From Martinezella hainanensis (GTDB lineage Bacteria > Pseudomonadota > Alphaproteobacteria > Rhizobiales > Rhizobiaceae), in contig NZ_FMAC01000001.1 of assembly GCF_900094555.1 (NCBI RefSeq), positions 310,001 to 374,000 on the forward strand: a DNA stretch of 64,000 nt. Direction: 5' to 3'. The translations under genes were made by a program, and so were the position numbers. The notes beneath the pieces were generated by a model. The model was not told where the DNA came from, did not search any database, and saw only the letters and a list, made by a program, of their open reading frames with translations. The stretch's first letter is position 1. Every line of letters starts with the position of its first letter. Of this stretch, positions 8,443-16,806 are shown piece by piece.

Positions 8443-9477
8443 TCAGGCAGCGGCCTTCTGCTGCGCGACGATCAGCTCGACCGCCCGAAAAACGTCGATC
8501 TCCCGCCAGTCTGCCGGATCGCGATAGGTCGGATAGAGCGAAAAGGCGGCGGCAGCGATCTGATCGACGGTCCGAAGCTTCGTTCGACGGCCGGCAAGCG
8601 CGGCCTTGGTATAGGCACCGAAATGATCCTCCGTCACACCCCAGCCGGCATAAAAGGGTGCGGCATAGCAGCGAACCGGGATGCCACGCAGCAACGCATC
8701 GAAACCGAATTGGCTGGAAACCGTCCAGACTTCATCGACGACGTCGAGGATCGATGCCACCGACACCTCTTCACCGACAAGGATTGCATCGCCTTTCGAA
8801 GCACCATCCGTAAGATACCCCTTACGAAGTCGGGCCATCACATCCGGATGGGTACGGATCAGGCATTGCGCATCGCTCGCCAGCCCGTCAGCAAGCATTT
8901 TCTCGAAAGAAGCCTTTGAGCCGAGTGCACGGCCGACGGAAACGTCGCCGACGACCTGGTCGACGAGCAGAATGCGGCGCTTCGTCGTTCGCTCAATGCT
9001 GGGCGGGCGATGTGGGAGATGATTGTATTTCGAAAGCCTGTTGAGAACGATCTGCTCGCGAATGGCGCGGCCACGCTCGCCTGCCTCTCCTGCGCCTTCT
9101 ATCAATCGCTCAAGCCGCGATGGCCGACCGGCATCGACGGGCAAGCCAAGATCGTCAATGACGATCGACAGCGGAATGGCACCGGACTTGCCGAGCCCCA
9201 TGGACCGAAGAAAACCATCCTCCAGATGCCAGTGTCGAAGATGGCGAAACCGCGCAACGCTGTCCGCTAGCTTCGCCGGCGCACGGCCACCCCAGGAGAC
9301 GACACCGCCTATTCCAGGAGAGAGGACCGAGGCCAGTTTCTGCGAGCCAAAATAATGCCCAAGCCAGGGAAAATCGCCACGGACGAAGAACGCAGCGCCG
9401 AGACGCATATAATCAGGCGGATGCCATGGCTTTCTGCTGATCTCAAGCAAAGTCTCGCCGGCAAGGACTGCCACCAT
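8443..9477 (-). CDS. KpsC/KpsS-family capsule polysaccharide protein (putative Kdo transferase)
   Basis: 344 residues from the ATG at 9477, preceded by GGGAG; a TTG five codons upstream is less likely. The family adds beta-Kdo residues to the lipid anchor of group 2 type capsules. Seen: SWGGRAPAKLADSVARF, the strong block HWHLEDGFLRSMGLG, SIVIDDLGLPVDA, a central RRILLVDQVVGDVS, and the C-terminal site block TVSSQFGFDALLRGIPVRCYAAPFYAGWG. All are diagnostic of this superfamily. It is one module long, like KpsS or half of KpsC. No kps transport genes are near, so its substrate is open; rhizobial K-antigen or a surface Kdo polymer is possible. Confidence 0.85.
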   Translation of the reverse strand: MVAVLAGETLLEISRKPWHPPDYMRLGAAFFVRGDFPWLGHYFGSQKLASVLSPGIGGVVSWGGRAPAKLADSVARFRHLRHWHLEDGFLRSMGLGKSGAIPLSIVIDDLGLPVDAGRPSRLERLIEGAGEAGERGRAIREQIVLNRLSKYNHLPHRPPSIERTTKRRILLVDQVVGDVSVGRALGSKASFEKMLADGLASDAQCLIRTHPDVMARLRKGYLTDGASKGDAILVGEEVSVASILDVVDEVWTVSSQFGFDALLRGIPVRCYAAPFYAGWGVTEDHFGAYTKAALAGRRTKLRTVDQIAAAAFSLYPTYRDPADWREIDVFRAVELIVAQQKAAA

Positions 9478-9517
9478 ATTCTCCCGCTGCAAATATCATC
9501 GTCGACCGAAGCAAAAG

Positions 9518-9560
9518 ATAGAGCGGTTCAGTGTTCCACGGAAGCACTGAACCGCTCTGA
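9518..9560. repeat. Rhizobial mosaic repeat (hairpin half), possible ilvIH terminator
   Basis: A perfect 14-bp stem (9520-9533 with 9545-9558, arm AGAGCGGTTCAGTG) with an 11-base loop. The same GATAGAGCGG..TTCC..GGAA..CTGAACCG pattern forms one half of the repeat at 54079-54181, so it belongs to that dispersed family. It lies just after the ilvH stop. On the minus strand the stem is followed by ATCTTTTGC, a weak U-tract, so it may end the ilvIH transcript. Confidence 0.65.
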
Positions 9561-9606
9561 TTTCTAAGGCGATTCCGAACGGCGAACCGGTCAACGACGC
9601 AGGCTC

Positions 9607-10179
9607 TTACATCCCTTGCGAGCCGCGGTTCATCGCGGCAATGCCGGTGCGGCAGACTTCGATGAGGCCGAGCGGCTTGATGATGGCGATGAACTGATCG
9701 ATCTTCGAGGACTTGCCGGTGATTTCGAGAATGAAATGCTCGACGGTCGCGTCCACCACCTTGGCGTGGAAGGCATCGGCCAGCCGCAACGTCTCGGCGC
9801 GCATCTCACCGCTTCCGGTCACTTTCAGCAGCGCCACTTCGCGCTCGATCGGCCGCTCCTGGCCGAGTTCGCGGGCGCGCACCGTCAGATCGACGACGCG
9901 GTGAACGGGAACGATGCGCTCAAGCTGCGCCTTGATCTGCTCCAGCACCTGCGGCGTGCCGCGCGTTACCACAGTGATGCGCGACAGATGCGCCTGATGC
10001 TCCGTCTCCGAAACCGTAAGGCTTTCGATGTTGTAGCCCCGGCCGGAGAAGAGGCCGATGACGCGGGCAAGAACGCCTGGCTCGTTATCGACAAGCACCG
10101 AAAGCGTATGGCTCTCAGCCGCTGCGGTTTCGGGCGAAATGAAGTAGGCGGAGCCCGTGGGTTGAAGGTGTGCGTTCAT
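9607..10179 (-). CDS. ilvH: Acetolactate synthase small (regulatory) subunit
   Basis: 190 residues. It activates the large subunit and confers valine feedback inhibition. The N-terminal ACT domain is visible at ~24-98 (HTLSVLVDNEPGVLARVIGLFSGRGYNIESL), with the conserved GVLARV loop that binds valine. The C-terminal domain contains EREVALLKV and the end block IIKPLGLIEVCRTGIAAMNRG. Length and both domains are normal for the long proteobacterial form. It lies 85 bases after ilvI on the same strand and is presumably controlled by the same upstream attenuator. Confidence 0.96.
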   Translation of the reverse strand: MNAHLQPTGSAYFISPETAAAESHTLSVLVDNEPGVLARVIGLFSGRGYNIESLTVSETEHQAHLSRITVVTRGTPQVLEQIKAQLERIVPVHRVVDLTVRARELGQERPIEREVALLKVTGSGEMRAETLRLADAFHAKVVDATVEHFILEITGKSSKIDQFIAIIKPLGLIEVCRTGIAAMNRGSQGM

Positions 10180-10264
10180 TATCCTTGTTCCGTTTCCTCG
10201 GTTCTTGTTCGGTATGCCAGCGGGATCGGCTGGGGCATGGCAACCGCCGCGCCCCAGCTATCGA

Positions 10265-12058
10265 TCAAACCAGCTGGCGACCCTTGGCGTCGATGGCGTT
10301 GGCAACCGCTTCGTCGGTCGCCTCGTCCGGCAGCAACATTTCATTGTGCGCCTTGCCCGAGGGGATCATCGGGAAGCAATTGGCGAGATTGGCAACGCGG
10401 CAATCGAAAATAACCGGCTTGTTGACGTCGATCATTTCCTGAATGGCGGCATCGAGATCGCCCGGCTTTTCGCAACGCAGTCCGACGGCACCATAGGCTT
10501 CGGCGAGCTTGACGAAATCAGGCATCGCCTCGGTATAAGAGTTGGACAGGCGGTTGCCATGCAGCAGCTGCTGCCACTGACGAACCATGCCCATGTACTG
10601 GTTGTTCAGGATGAAGATCTTGATTGGCGCATTGTGCTGGATCGCAGCCGACATTTCCTGAATGCACATCTGGATCGAGGCATCGCCGGCGATGTCGATG
10701 ACCAGGCTTTCCGGATGTGCGATCTGAACACCGAGTGCTGCCGGCAGGCCGTAGCCCATGGTGCCGAGGCCGCCTGAGGTCATCCAGCGGTTCGGCTGTT
10801 CGAAGCCGTAGAACTGCGCCGCCCACATCTGGTGCTGACCGACTTCGGTCGTGATGTAGGTATCGCGATGCTTCGTCAACTCATAAAGACGCTGGATCGC
10901 ATACTGAGGCATGATGACATCGTCGCTCGGCTTGTAGGCGAAGGAATTGCGCGCGCGCCAGCGGGCAACATCGCCCCACCAGTCACCCAGGCGCTCCGCC
11001 GCCGGCTTCTGCGGCAGCGCACGCCACAGGCGAACCATGTCTTCCAGAACATTGCCGACATCGCCGAGAATGCCGACATCGACACGGACGTTCTTGTTGA
11101 TCGAGGACGGATCGATATCGATATGGATCTTCTTCGAGTTTGGCGAGAAGGCGTTCAGGCGGCCGGTAATACGGTCGTCAAAACGCGCACCGATACAGAC
11201 CATGACGTCGCAATCGTGCATCGCCATGTTGGCTTCGTAGGAGCCGTGCATGCCGAGCATGCCGAGCCAGTTCTTGCCGGATGCCGGATAGGCGCCGAGG
11301 CCCATCAGCGTCGAAGTGATCGGGAAGTCGGTCAGCTCGACCAGCTCGCGCAGCAGCTTGCAGGCTTCCGGGCCGGAATTGACGACGCCGCCGCCGGAAT
11401 AGATGACGGGACGACGGGCATTCTTCATCAGCTCGATCGCCTGGTTGATCTTGTTGAGATCGCCCTGGATCTTCGGCTGATAGCTCTTCTGGACATGATG
11501 CGCTTCCGGCGGCGTATAGGTGCCGGTCGCAAACTGGATATCCTTCGGGATATCGACGACGACGGGACCCGGACGACCCGATTGCGCGATGCGGAAAGCT
11601 TCGTGAATGACGGCCGCCAGCTCGTTGACGTCCTTGACCAGCCAGTTGTGCTTGGTGCAGGGCCGCGTGATGCCGACGGTATCGCATTCCTGGAAGGCGT
11701 CGGAGCCGATCAATGTCGTCGGAACCTGGCCGCTCAGGCAGACGAGCGGGATGGAGTCCATCAAGGCATCCTGCAGCGGGGTGACGGCATTGGTCGCACC
11801 CGGACCGGAGGTGACCAGCATGACGCCGACCTTGCCGGTGGAGCGGGCATAGCCTTCGGCCGCATGGCCGGCGCCCTGCTCGTGACGGACGAGAATGTGC
11901 TGGATGTCGTCCTGCTGGAAGATCTCGTCATAGATCGGAAGCACGGCGCCGCCCGGATAACCGAAAATGTGTTCGACGCCGTTGTCCCGGAGCGCCTGCA
12001 ACACGATCTCCGCGCCTGTCATTCGATTGCCGCTCGCCTGATTATCTGTGCCGGTCAT
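10265..12058 (-). CDS. ilvI: Acetolactate synthase large (catalytic) subunit
   Basis: 597 residues from the ATG at 12056-12058 (MTGTDNQASG); the open frame reaches into the attenuator but that part is not protein-like. It is a ThDP-dependent enzyme making 2-acetolactate or 2-aceto-2-hydroxybutyrate, the first common step of Val/Leu/Ile synthesis. Seen: MTGAEIVLQALRDNGVEHIFGYPGG, the ThDP-activating Glu in RHEQGAGHAAEGYAR, the FAD-contact middle domain, and the metal/diphosphate motif GDASIQMC..ILNN in the C-terminal domain. The RBS GGAGG lies upstream in the leader. It forms an operon with ilvH. Confidence 0.97.
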   Translation of the reverse strand: MTGTDNQASGNRMTGAEIVLQALRDNGVEHIFGYPGGAVLPIYDEIFQQDDIQHILVRHEQGAGHAAEGYARSTGKVGVMLVTSGPGATNAVTPLQDALMDSIPLVCLSGQVPTTLIGSDAFQECDTVGITRPCTKHNWLVKDVNELAAVIHEAFRIAQSGRPGPVVVDIPKDIQFATGTYTPPEAHHVQKSYQPKIQGDLNKINQAIELMKNARRPVIYSGGGVVNSGPEACKLLRELVELTDFPITSTLMGLGAYPASGKNWLGMLGMHGSYEANMAMHDCDVMVCIGARFDDRITGRLNAFSPNSKKIHIDIDPSSINKNVRVDVGILGDVGNVLEDMVRLWRALPQKPAAERLGDWWGDVARWRARNSFAYKPSDDVIMPQYAIQRLYELTKHRDTYITTEVGQHQMWAAQFYGFEQPNRWMTSGGLGTMGYGLPAALGVQIAHPESLVIDIAGDASIQMCIQEMSAAIQHNAPIKIFILNNQYMGMVRQWQQLLHGNRLSNSYTEAMPDFVKLAEAYGAVGLRCEKPGDLDAAIQEMIDVNKPVIFDCRVANLANCFPMIPSGKAHNEMLLPDEATDEAVANAIDAKGRQLV

Positions 12059-12116
12059 ACGTTTGTTCCGCTTGTCTGCTGGAGGTTTGGAAAGATGAAA
12101 TCTCGATTTCGGGCAT

Positions 12117-12140
12117 AAAAAAAGGCCCCTTAGGGAGCCT
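12117..12140 (-). terminator. Attenuator terminator in the ilvI leader
   Basis: On the minus strand AGGCTCCC pairs with AGGGGCCT (about eight pairs, one G-U) and is followed by seven T residues. It lies between the leader peptide stop and the ilvI start, where an intrinsic terminator would end transcription unless an alternative structure forms. Together with the leader peptide this is the classical design of a ribosome-mediated attenuator. Confidence 0.85.
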
Positions 12141-12148
12141 GTCATCTA

Positions 12149-12196
12149 GCGCATGGGTGGCTATCGCCGGATGGTTACACCATCCTGCCCATGCGC
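12149..12196 (-). promoter_or_regulatory. Leader pause/protector stem of the ilvI attenuator
   Basis: A 9-bp perfect stem (12149-12157 with 12188-12196, arm GCGCATGGG) encloses a second 7-bp stem (12169-12175 with 12179-12185, GGATGGT/ACCATCC) whose three-base loop holds part of the leader stop codon. A ribosome stalled on the upstream Ile/Val/Leu codons would leave the outer stem free, while one reaching the stop would disrupt it. The exact antiterminator pairing needs an RNA folding calculation. Confidence 0.6.
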
Positions 12197-12231
12197 CTTC
12201 CCACCACGATAAGAACGATCGAGTTTTTCAT
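12175..12231 (-). CDS. Branched-chain amino-acid leader peptide of ilvIH
   Basis: An 18-codon ORF, ATG at 12229-12231 and TAA at 12175-12177, encoding MKNSIVLIVVGRRMGRMV. Six consecutive codons specify Ile-Val-Leu-Ile-Val-Val, exactly the end products of the pathway. It is followed by nested stems and an intrinsic terminator, then ilvI. The predicted promoter places the transcript start only a few bases before the ATG, so the leader mRNA may be almost leaderless. Shortage of charged Ile, Val or Leu tRNA should stall the ribosome here and allow read-through into ilvI. Confidence 0.88.
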   Translation of the reverse strand: MKNSIVLIVVGRRMGRMV

Positions 12232-12240
12232 GGGCCGAAG

Positions 12241-12269
12241 TGATAGACAGAAAATTTCGAAGCGTCAAC
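12241..12269 (-). promoter_or_regulatory. Candidate sigma-70 promoter of ilv leader-ilvIH
   Basis: On the minus strand GTTGAC (12264-12269) and CTATCA (12241-12246) are separated by exactly 17 bases, matching the alphaproteobacterial CTTGAC-N17-CTATAT consensus at 5/6 and 4/6. The expected start of transcription is around 12234, a few bases before the leader peptide ATG. Confidence 0.65.
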
Positions 12270-12390
12270 GCGTGAAGCAATAAAAAATCGCGGCTTCTCG
12301 TAAGCCGCTTACCCTCGGTTAAGATTCGAGCCGATACTCTACCCCTGATTTTAGACCTCTTTCAACTTACTCACGCAATGAGATTCAGTG

Positions 12391-12849
12391 ATGTTCGAAC
12401 GCATATTGGAAAAACACCTGGAACCTACTCAAAACATTACGTTAGAGAAAAATGAACTTATGTTCCGCGGCATGAATGTTCCGTCAGTAGATGGTTTGCA
12501 GGCCGATATAGGCAACAATCTTTGGGTGTACAGAACTGAGGTTGACGCAAACCAATATGCATCGGCATTCGACCCAAAGAAACGAAATACACCCGTCATC
12601 TTCGTCTATCAGACACGACGGAAGCTCGAACTTGCGGCGTTAAAATTAGGGGAAGCTACGCGTGAACTAGTCATGTCAAATCTGCTCCAAGGCTCTCCGC
12701 AGATTTTTCAACGAGACAAGCTCTTACCCACTCTGGAGCGGATGTTGCGACGCAACATCGACGGCTTTTACGATTTCCCTACCGACGAGATATTGGTCAA
12801 AAAGGGCCTATTAGCTCATTGCAATACAAGATTTCCACGCAGTCGCTGA
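12391..12849 (+). CDS. Hypothetical protein, atypical composition
   Basis: 152 residues from ATG 12391 (a GTG lies one codon earlier). No family is recognised. The predicted protein is mixed alpha/beta, with PVIFVYQTRRKLELAALKLGEATRELVM and a charged C-terminal part with LERMLRRNIDGFYDFP. Codon use and base composition are clearly richer in A and T than the flanking ilvI and HerA-like genes, and no good ribosome site is seen, so it may be recently acquired or a decayed remnant. About 540 bases of similar AT-richer DNA run from ~12360 to 12900, after which GC-rich coding resumes. Confidence 0.5.
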   Translation: MFERILEKHLEPTQNITLEKNELMFRGMNVPSVDGLQADIGNNLWVYRTEVDANQYASAFDPKKRNTPVIFVYQTRRKLELAALKLGEATRELVMSNLLQGSPQIFQRDKLLPTLERMLRRNIDGFYDFPTDEILVKKGLLAHCNTRFPRSR

Positions 12850-12949
12850 CAACTGACGAGGCATTTATTTTAAAAAAGCAGGCACAGCAGACAGCATTTT
12901 ATTAAGCCACCGTCTCTATGCTCCAGCCACTAATGATTGGGGTAGCTGT

Positions 12950-14974
12950 TTGCTGAATAACGATCTGCAGACATCAGGTAACGCTGGAGATCTTGATCGC
13001 CGCGACAGATTGAAACCGGGAAATCGCTTCCTCGGTCGCGTCGTCGCGTGCAATGGCTCAAGAGCGACAATCGCCGCCGTGGCCGAGGCCGGCGGCACGG
13101 ACCTGACCGAACTCTGGTCGGTCGGCCGGCTGATTTCCATCAGCGTCGGCAAGAACCGCGTGGCCGCCCTCGTCTATTCGATGAACACGCAAAGCGTCGG
13201 CTGGGGCGAAGGGCAGGACAATCTCTTCCGCATCGAAGTCGAATTGCTGGGCGAGGTCCGCGTCGGCCCGGATGGCCGCGAGGAGTTTTCGAGCGGGATA
13301 TCGGCCTACCCCTATCTCGGCGCCATCGCACACCGTATCCGCGCCGCCGACCTCATGCGCATTTTCGATGCCGGCAAGGGCAGCAGCTGTGTCATCGGCA
13401 AGCTGACGCAGGACGAAAGCATCGACGCTGCCATCCACATACCCTCGATGCTGGCGAAGCATTTCGCGGTCGTCGGCTCGACAGGCGTCGGAAAATCGAC
13501 GGCCGTCTCGCTGCTGCTGCACAAGGCGATCAGCGCCGATCCGAAACTGCGTGTGCTGATCCTCGATCCGCATAACGAGTTCGCCGCCGCCTTTCCGAAG
13601 CATGCCGTTGTTATCGACACGGATACGCTCGACCTGCCCTTCTGGCTGATGCGGCTTGAGGAATTCAGCGAAGTCGTCTTCCGTGGCCGCCCCGCGATAC
13701 CGGAAGAGCTGGATGCGCTGCGCGATCTTATTCCCGAAGCCAGGCGCGCTTTCCGCGGCAGCGATTCAACCTTGATGCGCCGCCAGACGGAAAAGGCCTC
13801 GGTAACGGCGGATACGCCGGTCCCATACCGCATGGCCGATCTGCTCGCACTGATCGACGAGCGCATCGGCCGCCTTGAGGGCCGTCAGGAAAAGCCGCAT
13901 CTGCGGTCGCTCAAGATGCGCATCATCTCGGCGATCAACGATCCCCGCTATCACTTCATGTTCTCCAACAATACGATCACCGATACGATCATGGAGACCA
14001 TCGCCAAGATCTTCCGCATTCCTGGCGACGGTAAGCCGATCTGCACCTTCCAGCTCGCCGGCATCCCATCGGAAGTCATCAATTCCGTCGCCTCCGTGCT
14101 TTGCCGTATGGCGTTCGAGCTGGCGCTCTGGAGCGACGGCGCGATCCATATGCTCGTCGTCTGCGAGGAAGCGCACCGTTATATCCCTGCCGATCCGAAC
14201 CTCGGCTTCTTCCCGACGCGCCAGGCCATCGCCCGCATCGCCAAGGAAGGCCGCAAATATGGCGTTTCGCTCGGCATCATCACCCAGCGCCCGGGCGAGC
14301 TTGACCAGACGATCCTTTCGCAGTGCTCAACGCTCTTTGCCATGCGTCTTGCCAACGACCACGACCAGGAAATCATCCGCTCGGCCATCCCGAATTCCTC
14401 GATCTCGACGACCAGCTTTCTCTCATCGATCGGCAATGGCGAAGCGATCGCCTTCGGCGAGGCCATCGCAGTCCCGATGCGCATGCGCTTTTCCCAGGTC
14501 GAACGGCATTTGCTGCCAAAAGCCAGCGGCAGCGTCGCGAAAACCAGCGAGGATTCGCCGGATACGGTCGATCTGCGCACGATCATCGGCCGTATGCGCT
14601 CGATTTCCGGCCCCGATCTCGGCTCTCTGCAGCAGAACTACAATGCTGCACCGATGACCGATATCGGGGACGATTTCGACGATGTGCCCGTCCAGCAGAC
14701 GACCCGGTATCAGGCGGAGCCGAATCCGCCGTCGATCGAACCCTACCGTCCCGACATGCTGCCGCGCACTGCCGTACCGCAACCCGCAGTTCCTTCGCAA
14801 ACATCAATCGACAGCAAGCTTGCCGAATTGCGCCGCGAATTCCGCAGCGATGAAGGAGGCGCATGCTCGCTGCCGCCAAGGGAAACTGCCCCATCCCTGC
14901 GGCGGGAATCCGGCTTGTCATTGCGGGACAGCATTCTGAAGAAGCCCCTGAGCAGCCTTTACGACAAGGACTGA
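12950..14974 (+). CDS. HerA-like DUF87 ATPase
   Basis: 674 residues from a TTG at 12950 with GGGG eight bases upstream; there is no in-frame ATG between the upstream stop at 12854 and this point. The N-terminal ~100 residues form a HAS-barrel-like domain (FLGRVVACNGSRATIAAV). The ATPase follows, with Walker A GSTGVGKST (176-184), ILDPHNEF, a Walker B VVCEEAHRY near residue 405, and GIITQRPGELDQTILSQC, the FtsK/HerA core. The last ~140 residues are proline-rich and probably disordered. HerA hexamers translocate DNA, usually with the NurA nuclease, but no nurA is present. Its cellular role in rhizobia is not known to me. Confidence 0.85.
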   Translation: MLNNDLQTSGNAGDLDRRDRLKPGNRFLGRVVACNGSRATIAAVAEAGGTDLTELWSVGRLISISVGKNRVAALVYSMNTQSVGWGEGQDNLFRIEVELLGEVRVGPDGREEFSSGISAYPYLGAIAHRIRAADLMRIFDAGKGSSCVIGKLTQDESIDAAIHIPSMLAKHFAVVGSTGVGKSTAVSLLLHKAISADPKLRVLILDPHNEFAAAFPKHAVVIDTDTLDLPFWLMRLEEFSEVVFRGRPAIPEELDALRDLIPEARRAFRGSDSTLMRRQTEKASVTADTPVPYRMADLLALIDERIGRLEGRQEKPHLRSLKMRIISAINDPRYHFMFSNNTITDTIMETIAKIFRIPGDGKPICTFQLAGIPSEVINSVASVLCRMAFELALWSDGAIHMLVVCEEAHRYIPADPNLGFFPTRQAIARIAKEGRKYGVSLGIITQRPGELDQTILSQCSTLFAMRLANDHDQEIIRSAIPNSSISTTSFLSSIGNGEAIAFGEAIAVPMRMRFSQVERHLLPKASGSVAKTSEDSPDTVDLRTIIGRMRSISGPDLGSLQQNYNAAPMTDIGDDFDDVPVQQTTRYQAEPNPPSIEPYRPDMLPRTAVPQPAVPSQTSIDSKLAELRREFRSDEGGACSLPPRETAPSLRRESGLSLRDSILKKPLSSLYDKD

Positions 14975-14987
14975 GGCCCTTCGCGAA

Positions 14988-15869
14988 CTACGGGCTCAAG
15001 CGTTCCCAGCTCTCGTCCATCTGATTGCGGAACCAGGTCATCTGACGCTTGGCATATTGCCGCGTCGCCGCAGCCCCGTTTTCGACGACCTCGGCACGCG
15101 TCATCTCTCCCCTCAACATCGCGGCGATCTGCGCGACACCGATAGCCTTCATGACAGGCCTTTCCGGCGGAAGATCCAGAGCCAACAGAGCCCGCACCTC
15201 GGCTTCCGCTCCCAAGGCCAACATCGTCTCAAAACGGCTGTTGATACGCTCATGCAGGATAGCGCGCTCGGGCAGAACCACGATCTTTCGCGCGCGGTCT
15301 GGATCGATGATCATTGGCCCGGTCTTGCCCTGAAAAGCGGCGATGGACCGGCCCGTCGCTTCGAGCACCTCCAGGGCGCGAACGATGCGCTGCCCATCCT
15401 GCGGATTCAGCGTTTCCGCGACGGCATTGTCACGTTCCGCAAGCTCGCGATGCAGCACTTCCGGCCCCTCCGCCAGCAGGCGGCCGCGGAGCTGATTGCG
15501 GATATCGGGCGGAATCTCGGGCATATCGGAAAGCCCGCCCGTCAGCGCCTTGAAATAAAGCCCGGTGCCCCCGACAAAGACAGGCATGCGGCCCTCGTCG
15601 CGTAGTCGCTCGATCAATGCCCCGGCCTCGCGCAGCCAGACGCCGGTCGAATAGGCTTGGCCAGCTGGAACGTGACCGTAAAGATGATGCGGAATGCCTT
15701 CCATATCGGCTTCGGATGGCCGCGCAGTCAGTACGCGCAGGGTGTCGTAGACCTGCATGCTATCGGCATTGATAACGACGCCATCATGCGAACGCGCCAA
15801 TTCTACCGCCAGTGCGGACTTGCCGCTGGCGGTCGGCCCGGTTATCAGGATCGCGTCGATATTGCTCAT
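14988..15869 (-). CDS. miaA: tRNA dimethylallyltransferase
   Basis: 293 residues from the ATG at 15867-15869; an ATG five codons upstream (15884) is possible but would overlap serB. It transfers dimethylallyl to N6 of A37 in tRNAs reading UNN codons. Seen: P-loop GPTASGKSALAV (10-21), the DSMQVYD block that binds tRNA and catalyses transfer, GGTGLYFKAL, the DGQRIVRALEV segment, and the C-terminal TRQYAKRQMTWFRN. Length is normal. It is divergent from serB with 13 bases between start codons, so each promoter must lie inside the other gene. Confidence 0.96.
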   Translation of the reverse strand: MSNIDAILITGPTASGKSALAVELARSHDGVVINADSMQVYDTLRVLTARPSEADMEGIPHHLYGHVPAGQAYSTGVWLREAGALIERLRDEGRMPVFVGGTGLYFKALTGGLSDMPEIPPDIRNQLRGRLLAEGPEVLHRELAERDNAVAETLNPQDGQRIVRALEVLEATGRSIAAFQGKTGPMIIDPDRARKIVVLPERAILHERINSRFETMLALGAEAEVRALLALDLPPERPVMKAIGVAQIAAMLRGEMTRAEVVENGAAATRQYAKRQMTWFRNQMDESWERLSP

Positions 15870-15882
15870 AGGGTTTCTGCTC

Positions 15883-16773
15883 ATGGCCTTCGTTGCCACG
15901 CTTATTGCCAATCCGTCAAACCCCGTTCTTGTTCCGGCCATCGCAGAGAAAGCGGCTGAAGCCGTCAAGGCGTCCGGGCTTTACTGGCTGGCCGACGGCG
16001 TTGCCTGCGATATTGCGCTTCGCGACGATACGGACCCGCAGGCCGCGGAAGCCAATATTCTGGCCGTGATCGGCAGCGAGCCTATCGATCTGGTGATCCA
16101 GGAAGTAGACACCCGCCGCAAAAAGCTGCTGATTGCCGATATGGATTCCACAATGATCGGCCAGGAATGCATCGACGAGCTCGCCGCCGAAGTCGGCCTC
16201 AAGGAGAAGGTGGCCGACATCACCGCCCGCGCTATGAACGGCGAGATCGCCTTCGAGCCGGCCCTCCGCGAGCGCGTGGCTCTCCTGAAGGGACTACCGC
16301 TCTCCGTCGTAGATGATGTCATCGCCAAACGCATCACGCTGACACCTGGCGGTCCCGAACTCATCGCCACAATGAAAGCGAAGGGCTATTACGCCGCCCT
16401 CGTTTCCGGCGGCTTCACTGTCTTCACCAGCCGCATCGGCGCGACCCTTGGCTTCGACGAAAACCGGGCCAATATCCTGCTCGAAGAAAACGGCATCCTG
16501 ACAGGCCTCGTCGAGGAGCCGATTCTCGGCAAGCAGGCCAAGGTGGATGCGTTGAACGATATTGCCGAAAAGCTCGGCATTTCCACTGATGACGCCATGG
16601 CCGTCGGCGACGGCGCCAATGATCTCGGCATGCTTCAGCTCGCCGGCGCCGGCGTCGCGCTGCACGCCAAGCCGACGGTCTCCGCACAAGCCAGGATGCG
16701 CATCGACCACGGCGATCTGACTGCCCTGCTGTACATCCAGGGCTATCGCAAGACGGACTTCGTTAAACCATAG
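15883..16773 (+). CDS. serB: Phosphoserine phosphatase
   Basis: 296 residues from ATG 15883. A HAD-family enzyme for the last step of serine synthesis. An N-terminal ACT-like regulatory segment (~1-75) precedes the catalytic domain. The nucleophile motif is DMDST (Asp86, Asp88). The cap contains GEIAFEPALRERVALLKGL, motif II is VSGGFTVFT, and motif III/IV is AVGDGANDLGML. All catalytic residues are present. The upstream region is shared with miaA. Two GNAT genes follow on the same strand after 33 bases and may be co-transcribed. Confidence 0.96.
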   Translation: MAFVATLIANPSNPVLVPAIAEKAAEAVKASGLYWLADGVACDIALRDDTDPQAAEANILAVIGSEPIDLVIQEVDTRRKKLLIADMDSTMIGQECIDELAAEVGLKEKVADITARAMNGEIAFEPALRERVALLKGLPLSVVDDVIAKRITLTPGGPELIATMKAKGYYAALVSGGFTVFTSRIGATLGFDENRANILLEENGILTGLVEEPILGKQAKVDALNDIAEKLGISTDDAMAVGDGANDLGMLQLAGAGVALHAKPTVSAQARMRIDHGDLTALLYIQGYRKTDFVKP

Positions 16774-16806
16774 AGCAGCGCAAGTCGCTGATATCGGAGG
16801 CCACAG

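Noticed and set aside
10832..12118. 428-residue plus-strand ORF antisense to ilvI
   Set aside because: Shadow of acetolactate synthase; no protein-like motifs and no ribosome site.
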